Source: Plastoroseomonas hellenica (lineage in GTDB: Bacteria > Pseudomonadota > Alphaproteobacteria > Acetobacterales > Acetobacteraceae). From it: a stretch of 64,000 nucleotides of DNA. Each line of letters starts with the position of its first letter. The first letter of the stretch is position 1. Below are positions 50,158 through 57,614 of this stretch, piece after piece. The position numbers were made by a program, and so were the translations under genes. The notes under the pieces were generated by a model. The model was not told the origin of the DNA and did no database searches. It worked only from the letters and a program-made list of their open reading frames with translations. The DNA lies in NCBI RefSeq assembly GCF_018129085.1, contig NZ_JAAGBB010000028.1, positions 29,966 to 93,965 of the forward strand, in the 5' to 3' direction.

Positions 50158-51543
50158 ATGAGCTATGAGCCTGCGAGCTTCCGCCCCTGCACCTTCCATG
50201 ATTCGGTGCCGCGCTTCCTCGATGGCGGCGACACGCCGCGCGCCTTCCTGGAACGCTGCCTGGAGGTGATCGCCCTGCGCGAGCCGGTGGTGCAGGCCTG
50301 GGTGACGATCAACGAGGCCGGGGCGCGCGTCGCGGCCGATGCCGCCACCGCGCGCTACAAGGCCGGCCGGCCGCTGTCCTCCATCGACGGCATGCCCATC
50401 GGCATCAAGGACATGCTCCAGACCAAGGACATGCCGACCGAGCAGGGCACGCCGCTGCTGAAGGGCGTGGAGACCAGGACCGACAGCGCCAGCGTCCTCG
50501 CGCTGCGCCAGGCCGGCGCGGTGATCCTGGGCAAGACGGTGACGACCGAACTCGGCATGTCCCATCCCGGCCCTACCACCAACCCCTTCAACCCGGACCA
50601 CACGCCGGGCGGTTCCTCCTCCGGCTCGGCGGCGGCGATCGGCGCGGCGATGGTGCCGGCGACGCTCGGCACCCAGGTGGTGGGATCGATCATCCGGCCC
50701 GCCGGATTCTGCGCCAACACGGCGATCAAGCCGACCTTCGGCGCCATCCATCGCGGCGAGCGCCTCGGCTTCAGCCAGAGCCATATCGGCGTGCATGCCG
50801 GATGCCTGCGGGACATGTGGGCGGTGGCCTTCGAGATGTCCCAGCGCGCGGGTGGCGACCCCGGCCATCCCGGTCTCTATGGCGAGGTGGTGCCACGGGC
50901 GGCGGCCAGGCCGCTGCGCCTCATCGTGATGGAAGCCGAGGGCTGGGCCGCGACCGACGGTCGCACCATGGGCGCCTTCGAGAAGATTCTCGGCCAGCTC
51001 CGCGACGCGGGCGTGACGATCCTGCGCCGCAGCGACAGCCCGCTGATTGAGGGCTTCGAGCAGGCGATCGGCGACAGCCTGGCGCTCTGCCGCGACCTCT
51101 GCGGCTATGAGCTGCGCTGGACGCTGGAGAACCTGATCGAACGCTTCGGTTCGGGCCTCAGCGACAGCATGATGGCACGCCTCGAATTGGCGCGCTCCAT
51201 GAGCATCGACGATTATCGCCTGGCGCTGCTGAAGCGCGAGGAGGCCAAGCGCGCCTTCGCCGCCATCGGCGGGCTGGCGGACGGGCTGATCAGCCTGAGT
51301 TCCGTGGGCCCCGCACCGCTGATGGAGAACAGGGCCAGGGATTCCGGCGTGACCCACACCACGGGGCTGCCGGCCTTCAACGCCGCAACCTCGGTGCTCG
51401 GCTGTCCGGCCATCACCTTGCCCTTGCTGGCACTCGGCGGACTGCCGGTGGGCGTGCAGGTGATCGGCCAGCCGCACACCGATGCGGCGCTGACCGGCAC
51501 CGCCGCCTGGATCACCGCCAACATCGCCCCGGTGGTGGTCTGA
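50158..51543 (+). CDS. Amidase signature family hydrolase
   Basis: 461 residues. Catalytic triad Lys84 (GIKDM), cis-Ser153 (PGGSSSGSAAA) and nucleophile Ser177 (VVGSIIRPA), with the 24-residue spacing between serines seen in malonamidase and FAAH. Cytoplasmic. It hydrolyses a linear amide to acid and ammonia; after the NodB-fold enzyme it could be a half-amidase. Its TGA shares one base with the ATG of the next gene. Confidence 0.93.
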   Translation: MSYEPASFRPCTFHDSVPRFLDGGDTPRAFLERCLEVIALREPVVQAWVTINEAGARVAADAATARYKAGRPLSSIDGMPIGIKDMLQTKDMPTEQGTPLLKGVETRTDSASVLALRQAGAVILGKTVTTELGMSHPGPTTNPFNPDHTPGGSSSGSAAAIGAAMVPATLGTQVVGSIIRPAGFCANTAIKPTFGAIHRGERLGFSQSHIGVHAGCLRDMWAVAFEMSQRAGGDPGHPGLYGEVVPRAAARPLRLIVMEAEGWAATDGRTMGAFEKILGQLRDAGVTILRRSDSPLIEGFEQAIGDSLALCRDLCGYELRWTLENLIERFGSGLSDSMMARLELARSMSIDDYRLALLKREEAKRAFAAIGGLADGLISLSSVGPAPLMENRARDSGVTHTTGLPAFNAATSVLGCPAITLPLLALGGLPVGVQVIGQPHTDAALTGTAAWITANIAPVVV

Positions 51544-52721
51544 TGCCCGCCGCGATCGACGCGATGCGGGCGCGGAACCCGCTCTTCGGTGCCAACCGGA
51601 TGAAGCTCGGCATCTTCGGCACCAACGGCAAGGGCGCGGCCCAGACCCTGGTGCCGGAAGCCTACCGCCCGAGCTGGCAGGCCTCCGTCCAGACCGCGCA
51701 GATGGCCGATGCGCTGGGCTTCGAGGCGGTGCTCGCCTATGCGCGCTGGAAGGGCTACCTCAAGGGCCAGCCGAGCCACCCGAGCGGCATCACCCTCGAC
51801 CCCTTCACCTGGTGCGCGGGCATCGCGCAGGCGACGCGGCACATGACCGTCATCGCCACCTCCCACGCGCCGACGCTGCATCCCATCACGGCGGCCAAGC
51901 AGTCCGCGACCATCGACATCATCTCGGGCGGACGTTTCGCGCTGAACGTCGTGGGGGGCTGGAACAAGCCGGAGCTCGAGATGTTCGGCGCGTCCCTGGC
52001 CGAGCACGACGCGCGGTACGACCACCTGCAGGAATGGCTGGAAATCATCCAGCGCCTGTGGCGCGAGGAGACGGAGTTCGACCATGAGGGCCGCTTCTTC
52101 AAGGTGCTGCGCGGCTCCTCCATGCCGAAGCCCCTGCAGCAGCCGGGCCCGCCGATCATCAATGCCGGCGGCTCCGATCGCGGCCAGCGCTTCGCCTGCG
52201 AATTCGCCGATATCTGCTTCCTGATCCTGCGCTCCGAGGATCCCGCTGACATCGCGGGCCAGATCGCCGAGTACAAGGAGATGGCGCGCCGCGACTATGG
52301 GCGGGAGGTGCAGGTCTGGACCTACGCCTATTGCGTGCAGCGCCCGACGCGCGCGGAGGCCGAGGCGTATCTCCACCACTACTCGGTCGTGCATGAGGAC
52401 GGCCCGAGCCTCGATGCCTGGAGTGCGGGCGTCGGCTCCCAGACCAGGATCCTGCAATCGCCCGAGGCCGTGCGCGCCTTTCGCCAGCGCTTCGCAGCGG
52501 GTGCCGGTGGCTCCGCGCTGATCGGCACGGCGGAGGACATCGCCGCGCGGCTGGATCAGCTCTCCGGCGCCGGCCTCGATGGCGTGCTGCTGACCTGGGT
52601 GGATTTCGCGGATGGCCTCCACCGCTTCGCCGAGGTGATGCCGCTGCTGGAAATGCGCGGCCTGCGCGGACCCTTCGAGCCCGCTCCGCCAGGCAACCCT
52701 CCGACCGAAAGGACGATGTGA
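51543..52721 (+). CDS. LLM class flavin-dependent monooxygenase
   Basis: 392 residues. MKLGIFGTNGKG at about 20-31 is the first barrel strand, followed by FEAVLAYARWKGY, VIATSHAPTLHP, IDIISGGRFALNVVGGWNKPELEMFG and YDHLQEWLEIIQRLW, the pattern of RutA-like pyrimidine monooxygenases and DszA/NtaA. The 19-residue N-terminal extension may not be translated; a start at the MKLG methionine is possible. Needs FMNH2; the nearest flavin reductase is 5 kb away in the neighbouring set. Confidence 0.9.
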   Translation: MPAAIDAMRARNPLFGANRMKLGIFGTNGKGAAQTLVPEAYRPSWQASVQTAQMADALGFEAVLAYARWKGYLKGQPSHPSGITLDPFTWCAGIAQATRHMTVIATSHAPTLHPITAAKQSATIDIISGGRFALNVVGGWNKPELEMFGASLAEHDARYDHLQEWLEIIQRLWREETEFDHEGRFFKVLRGSSMPKPLQQPGPPIINAGGSDRGQRFACEFADICFLILRSEDPADIAGQIAEYKEMARRDYGREVQVWTYAYCVQRPTRAEAEAYLHHYSVVHEDGPSLDAWSAGVGSQTRILQSPEAVRAFRQRFAAGAGGSALIGTAEDIAARLDQLSGAGLDGVLLTWVDFADGLHRFAEVMPLLEMRGLRGPFEPAPPGNPPTERTM

Positions 52722-54329
52722 ATGGCGTTCCCGCTCGCGAAACTCCGCACCGTCCTCGCCGCGGGGCTGCTCGCCGCCACGGCCCTGGCCGCGCCCGTCG
52801 CCGAAGCCCAGCAGCAGCGCCCCCTGCGCCTGGTGCTGAATGTGGGATTGCAGACGCTGGACCCCATCGCGGGCCCTTCCTTCGTCACCCGCAACTTCTC
52901 CTACATGGTCTTCGACACGCTGATCGCGATGGATAGCCAGGGCCGCTACCGGCCGCAGATGCTGGACAACTGGCGCACCAGCGATGACGGGCTGACCTGG
53001 ACCTTCACCCTGCGCGAGGGCCTGGAATTCAGCGACGGCACGCCGGTGACCGCCGAGGATTGCGTGGCCTCGATCCGCCGCTGGGGCGGGCGCGATTCCC
53101 TCGGCCGGCGGCTGATGGCCGCGACCAGGGAGATGCGCATCGTCGACGGCAGGACCTTCGTGCTGGAGCTCTCCCGGCCCTTCGGCCTGATGCTGGAGGC
53201 GCTGGGCAAGCCGAGCGTGCAGGTGCCGTTCATCATGCCGGCGCGCCTCGCCTCCACCACGCCGCCCACCACGCCGGTGGCGGAGGTGGTGGGCTCAGGG
53301 CCCTTCCTCTTCGTCCGCGATCAGTGGATCCCGGGTGAGCGCACTGTCTTCCTGCGCAACCCGCGCTATCGCCCCCGCAACGAGCCCGCCGACGGTCTCG
53401 CGGGTGGGAAGGTGCCGCGGATGGAGCGCGTCGAATTCGTCAACATGTCCGACCCCGGGCTGCGCGCCGCCGCCATCCAGGCCGGCGAAGTGGATTACCT
53501 GGAATACGCGCCCATCGACTACATCCCCACCTTCCAGCGCAACCGCAACCTGGTGCTCGCCCGCGCGCGCGGCGGGGCGGAGATCGTCGGCGCCATCAGC
53601 ATCAACCACCATCAGCCGCCCTTCGACAATGTGCTGATCCGCCGCGCCGTGCAGCAGATCATGGACCGCAGCCAGATCATCGCTGCCGAGGGCGTGCCGC
53701 CCGACTATTCCCGGCCCGACTGTCAGTCGGTCTATGTCTGCGGCACCTTCTACGCCAGCGAGACCGGCACCGAGCCGATGCGGGACACCAGCATCGCGCG
53801 TGCGCGCGAGCTGCTGCGCCAGGCCGGCTACAGCAATGAACGCGTGGTCTTCCTGCAGCCGGGCGATTCCGCGCTGATCAACCCGATCGGCCTGGTGATG
53901 ATCGACCGATTGCGCCAGGCGGGCTTCAACCTGGATGTGCAGACCTCCGACTGGTCGTCGCATGCGCAGCGCTGGATCCAGCGCCAGCCGCTGAACCAGG
54001 GCGGCTGGAGCCTGATCCCGGTGATCTATACCGGCTTCGATCTGGCGAACCCGCTCAGCAATCCCGGCATCGGCTACAACTGCACCAACAACCAGCCCTG
54101 GGGTTATTGCATCCCGGCGATGACGCCGGTGATCGAACGCTTCGAGGCGGAAGGCGATCAGGACCGCAGGCGCGGGATCGCCGGCGAGTTGCAGCGGATC
54201 GCGATCGATCAGGCGACCTTCCCGATCTCCGGCCAGTTCGCGAGCCCCGCCGTGTGGCGCGCGGAACTGCGCGGCGTGATCGATTTCGGCTTCCCGATCC
54301 TCTGGAACGTCGAGAGGAACGCCCGCTGA
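52722..54329 (+). CDS. ABC transporter substrate-binding protein, oligopeptide/nickel type (SBP_bac_5)
   Basis: 535 residues. Signal peptide (KLRTVLAAGLLAATALAAPVAEAQQ), then QTLDPIAGPSFVTRNFSYMVFDTLI, DDGLTWTFTLREGLEFSDGTPV and VGSGPFLFVRD typical of DppA/NikA-like receptors. The start codon directly follows the previous stop, so it is part of the operon. No permease or ATPase genes accompany it within the window; import must rely on subunits elsewhere. Possibly carries the peptide-like or heterocyclic substrate of the operon. Confidence 0.93.
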   Translation: MAFPLAKLRTVLAAGLLAATALAAPVAEAQQQRPLRLVLNVGLQTLDPIAGPSFVTRNFSYMVFDTLIAMDSQGRYRPQMLDNWRTSDDGLTWTFTLREGLEFSDGTPVTAEDCVASIRRWGGRDSLGRRLMAATREMRIVDGRTFVLELSRPFGLMLEALGKPSVQVPFIMPARLASTTPPTTPVAEVVGSGPFLFVRDQWIPGERTVFLRNPRYRPRNEPADGLAGGKVPRMERVEFVNMSDPGLRAAAIQAGEVDYLEYAPIDYIPTFQRNRNLVLARARGGAEIVGAISINHHQPPFDNVLIRRAVQQIMDRSQIIAAEGVPPDYSRPDCQSVYVCGTFYASETGTEPMRDTSIARARELLRQAGYSNERVVFLQPGDSALINPIGLVMIDRLRQAGFNLDVQTSDWSSHAQRWIQRQPLNQGGWSLIPVIYTGFDLANPLSNPGIGYNCTNNQPWGYCIPAMTPVIERFEAEGDQDRRRGIAGELQRIAIDQATFPISGQFASPAVWRAELRGVIDFGFPILWNVERNAR

Positions 54330-54381
54330 GCGACAGCGCAGACGGCCTGCCTGGCGGGCATCCCCTCAGCCGGGCATGCCG

Positions 54382-55746
54382 TCAGCCGGGCGGGCCGTCG
54401 ACCACGGGGACGAAGGCCGCGATCAGCCGCGGCATCTCCTCGGGGCTCGCGGGCAACTGCTCGGCGCTCAGGGTGATGCTGTCGAGGAAGCGGCCCTCGC
54501 GCGTGTAGAGCGCGATCTCGAGCCCGTCGCCCGCGCCCTGCAGGCGGCAGACCACCTCATCCTCCCCGGCTTCCCGCCGCCCCATGGCGACGAATTCGCG
54601 GATCTCCTCGATCCCGGCGGAGTGCTCCCCCGCTTCCTCCAGGAAGGCCGCGATCTCGGCCTCGACTTCGGAGGCGTGGACCAGTGCCAGCGGGACGCAG
54701 CCGCTGCCGGTTTCGAAGACCGCCGAGCGCCAGCGGTCGAACAAGGTCAGGCGCTCCTGCTCCTCCGGCGTGCCGCCATCCGCGCCATCCGCATCGTCCT
54801 CGGCATCCTCCTCGGGCAGCCCGTTGACCAGGATCTCCTCCCAGAGCGGGATCTCCCAATCGATCTGCAGCGCCAGCAGCACTCCGAAGCTGTCCTCGGA
54901 CAGCCGGGCAGGCGTGGCCGGCGGCAGGTCGGCCGGCTCCCGCCCCGCCAGCAGGTCCACCAGCACGCGCCGGAGGGCAGTGGGTGGCAGGGCGGCCAGC
55001 GCCTGCGGCGTGCGCCACTCGGGCAGGAAGCGCAGCTCCAGCGCCTCCGCCAGCACGCCGGATGCGATCAGGCTCGCGCCCAGCGACACCGCGTCCGGCG
55101 GCGCGCCGGGCGGCAACGCGACGGGCAGGGCCATCAGCTCCGCCCAGCCGGCGGGGCCCATCTCGGCGCCTTCCGCCAGCGCCAGCAGCGTCGCGGCGAA
55201 GTCCTCCGCGGCCTCGTCGCCGAAGCGCTCGCGCAGCTTGCGCGTGGCGACCTCGAGCACGCCGTCCCGGCCAGCCTCGATCAGCTCGAGAGCCTGGTCG
55301 TCGAAATCGGCGCTGTCCTCCGCGAAGGCGCGCACCAGCCGGTCGGCGGCGGAGCCGCTGCCCCGCCGCGGCGCCGCGCCCGGCCTGGCCAGCGCAGGAT
55401 CGACACCGAGTGTCTTCAGCGCCGCGTCGCCGCTGAGCAGCCGGTCCCGGTCGCGCCAGGCGAGGCGCGCCTCGGGGCTGTCCACCCGGCTGTGCATCCA
55501 GCGCCGGAAGGACGCCTTGTCGGCGACCTGGACGAAGACCTGCACGCCCGCGGCCGTCAGCTCCGCCGCGGCCGCCCGGTTCGCCGCCGTGACCGCGCCG
55601 AGCTCGGCGCTGCCGGGCCGCAGGGTGTCGAGGGTGTCGGCATCGGGGTAGTGGGTGAAGAGGATGGCCCCGAGATCGGGTGCGATCTCCCGCGCCAGGG
55701 CGGCGGCGTGCTCCACGGCGTCGGCTTGGTCGGTGGCTTCGTCCAT
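54382..55746 (-). CDS. Uncharacterised acidic cytoplasmic protein
   Basis: 454 residues, no signal peptide or membrane segment. I do not recognise a family. The first 115 residues (LGAILFTHYPDADTLDTLRPG; FRRWMHSRVDSPEARL) look like a folded domain. The rest is Ala/Leu/Glu-rich and helical, with a very acidic linker around 310-330 (EEDAEDDADGADGG) and a beta-rich C-terminal part (YTREGRFLDSITLSAEQLP). Codon use is like its neighbours and GCGAGG stands before the ATG. It converges on the ABC receptor gene and is divergent from the pilus operon. Confidence 0.75.
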   Translation of the reverse strand: MDEATDQADAVEHAAALAREIAPDLGAILFTHYPDADTLDTLRPGSAELGAVTAANRAAAAELTAAGVQVFVQVADKASFRRWMHSRVDSPEARLAWRDRDRLLSGDAALKTLGVDPALARPGAAPRRGSGSAADRLVRAFAEDSADFDDQALELIEAGRDGVLEVATRKLRERFGDEAAEDFAATLLALAEGAEMGPAGWAELMALPVALPPGAPPDAVSLGASLIASGVLAEALELRFLPEWRTPQALAALPPTALRRVLVDLLAGREPADLPPATPARLSEDSFGVLLALQIDWEIPLWEEILVNGLPEEDAEDDADGADGGTPEEQERLTLFDRWRSAVFETGSGCVPLALVHASEVEAEIAAFLEEAGEHSAGIEEIREFVAMGRREAGEDEVVCRLQGAGDGLEIALYTREGRFLDSITLSAEQLPASPEEMPRLIAAFVPVVDGPPG

Positions 55747-55883
55747 GGTGACCTCGCGCCGGCGGGGGAGCGCCATTGCTCCCCGAAGCAGGCCTTGTGG
55801 GCGCAGGGCGGCCATCCGGCAATGCCGCTGCCTCGCGCCGCGACGCAGCCGCGGTCCGGTGCCCGTAACGGTTTAGAAGGGCC

Positions 55884-56201
55884 GTGCGGCGCAAACCGGG
55901 TCCGATCCGGACCAGGTTACGCCACTTGCGAACATATCGTGCAGCCTTTGCGATTCTTTTCGCGCATGCCCCCGCCGCGCCCGCTTTCGCGGCCGCGCAG
56001 ACGGATCGCGTCGCCGTCTCCGCCGTGATCGAAGGCGCCTGCGGGATCGTGGTGCCGCGGCTGCTGGCGCAGCTCCAATCCGCGCGGCGGCCGGCCGGCC
56101 CCGTCTGCCAGGCCTCGCGAGGGGCGCCGGTACCGCAGCCCATCGTCACCCTGACGCGGGAACCCGGCGCCGAAACCGCCAGGCTGACCATAGAGTTCTG
56201 A
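55884..56201 (+). CDS. Small putative secreted protein upstream of pilus genes
   Basis: Up to 105 residues from a GTG; the true start may be later, giving a signal peptide ending near PAFAAAQ. The mature part has two cysteines (GACGIVV, GPVCQAS) and ends in ARLTIEF, like the C-terminal strand with final Phe used for donor-strand exchange by the spore-coat-U pilins next to it. It may be a minimal pilin-like subunit or a decayed one. No clear ribosome site; moderate confidence that it is coding. Confidence 0.45.
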   Translation: MRRKPGPIRTRLRHLRTYRAAFAILFAHAPAAPAFAAAQTDRVAVSAVIEGACGIVVPRLLAQLQSARRPAGPVCQASRGAPVPQPIVTLTREPGAETARLTIEF

Positions 56202-56375
56202 CGCACGCGCAGATCGGGTTTCTAGCGCACCATCACAAATACCGGCGCTCCATGAACAATCCGCGAGTGTTGGATTCAGAACATCAACGACAAAACCAGT
56301 TGTGATCGAACGAAATTCGCCCTCGCGGCGAGATTTTGGCACCCTCTGTCAACGTCCGCAGCAAAACAGGGGCAG
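56202..56375 (+). promoter_or_regulatory. Probable promoter region of the pilus operon
   Basis: A 174-base gap of lower GC before the first pilin. ATCACAA (56232-56238) and TTGTGAT (56300-56306) are inverted copies 61 bases apart. I see no convincing -35/-10 pair; the region is assigned by position and composition. Confidence 0.35.
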
Positions 56376-56891
56376 ATGCACATGCTTTGGTTGAAGAGGA
56401 ATATTCCCTACCCTCTCCTCGTTGCTTTGCTCGCGGCACCGATGCTCGATGCACCCAGCCAGCCGGCTTCAGCGGCGACGGCCACCGGCACCTTCCAGGT
56501 CACCGCCACGGTCCAGGCCACCTGCCTGATCAGCGCCAATCCCCTGGCTTTCGGCACCTATACCGGCACTCAGACCGACGCCACGACCACGCTCGCGGTC
56601 ACCTGCACCAACACCACGCCCTACACTGTCGGCCTCGATGCCGGGACCGCGACGGGGGCGACCGTGACCACGCGCCGGATGACCGGGCCAGCCTCGGCGT
56701 TCCTGAACTACGCGCTGTTTTCGGACAGCGCCCGGACCATCAACTGGGGCAATACCGTCGGCACCAACACCGTGGCCGGGACCGGCAGCGGCGCCGCGCA
56801 GACGCTGACCGTCTATGGCCGCGTGCCGGCGGCGCAGTTCGTGGCGCCCGGCGCCTATGTGGACACCATCACCGCGACGATCACCTTCTGA
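56376..56891 (+). CDS. Spore coat U domain pilin subunit (CsuA/B-like)
   Basis: 171 residues. Signal peptide (LLVALLAAPMLDAPSQPASA-AT), then one SCPU domain: VQATCLISANPLAFGTYTG, LAVTCTNTTPYTVGLDAG, MTGPASAFLNYALFSD, INWGNT and the end APGAYVDTITATITF, the donor strand with terminal Phe. Archaic (Csu-type) chaperone-usher pili are built from such subunits and promote surface attachment and biofilm. First of four tightly spaced genes; the stop directly abuts the chaperone start. Confidence 0.92.
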   Translation: MHMLWLKRNIPYPLLVALLAAPMLDAPSQPASAATATGTFQVTATVQATCLISANPLAFGTYTGTQTDATTTLAVTCTNTTPYTVGLDAGTATGATVTTRRMTGPASAFLNYALFSDSARTINWGNTVGTNTVAGTGSGAAQTLTVYGRVPAAQFVAPGAYVDTITATITF

Positions 56892-57614
56892 ATGCCGGCG
56901 CGCACCGCGGCGTTCGCGGGGCTGCTCGCGGCGGCCGTCGGCGGGCTGCCCGTCTTGCCGGCGCAGGCACAGTCGCTCACCGTCCTGCCGGTGACCATCC
57001 AGTTGCCGCCTGGGCAGATGGCCGGGGCGGTCACCGTCATCAACCAGGGCGATGCGGAGAGCGCCTTCCAGATCCGGGCCTTCGCCTGGAGCCAGCCGCG
57101 CGGCGAGACCGAGCTCGCGCCCACCGATGCGCTGCTGGTCAGCCCGCCGCTCGGCACCATAGCGCCCAGGGCCAGCCAGGTGGTGCGGCTGGTGCTGCGC
57201 CGGCCGGCGCAGGACCGTGAGGCGAGCTACCGCATCCTGCTCGATCAGCTTCCCCCGCCGGCGGCGCCGGGGACGGTGCGCGTCGCGCTGCGCCTTTCCA
57301 TCCCGGTCTTCGCCGAGCCCACGAACAGCCCGATCGCCCCACGCCTGCGCTGGCGCATCGAGAGCGAGGGCGGCCAAGCCTACCTGACCGTCGCCAACGA
57401 AGGGACGCGGCATGAGGCGGTCCGCGACATCGCCCTCGCGGGGGGCGCCGGCCCCATCCGCATCCAGGGCGATGCCTCGCCCTATGTCCTTCCCGGCGCT
57501 ACCAGGCGCTGGCGGCTGCTGACCCGCCCCCCGCCGGGCGGCAATCTGCGCCTGACCGCGCGGGCCGATGCCGGCCCGATCGACGAAGCCGTTCCCGTGA
57601 ATGCGGGCCGCTGA
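56892..57614 (+). CDS. Periplasmic pilus chaperone (CsuC-like)
   Basis: 240 residues with signal peptide (AFAGLLAAAVGGLPVLPAQA-QS). Immunoglobulin-like pair: LTVLPVTIQLPPGQMAGAVTVINQGD in domain 1 and LSIPVFAEPTNSPIAPRLRWRI leading into domain 2; RASQVVRLVLRRP is the conserved G1-region strand. It folds pilin subunits and brings them to the usher. Start codon immediately after the pilin stop; end overlaps the usher start by 14 bases. Confidence 0.92.
   Translation: MPARTAAFAGLLAAAVGGLPVLPAQAQSLTVLPVTIQLPPGQMAGAVTVINQGDAESAFQIRAFAWSQPRGETELAPTDALLVSPPLGTIAPRASQVVRLVLRRPAQDREASYRILLDQLPPPAAPGTVRVALRLSIPVFAEPTNSPIAPRLRWRIESEGGQAYLTVANEGTRHEAVRDIALAGGAGPIRIQGDASPYVLPGATRRWRLLTRPPPGGNLRLTARADAGPIDEAVPVNAGR

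Noticed and set aside
54557..56206. 549-codon frame overlapping the unknown acidic protein in another frame
   Set aside because: Arg/Gly-rich shadow frame without a fold. The 54382-55746 frame has normal amino-acid composition and a ribosome site, although both lack known domains.
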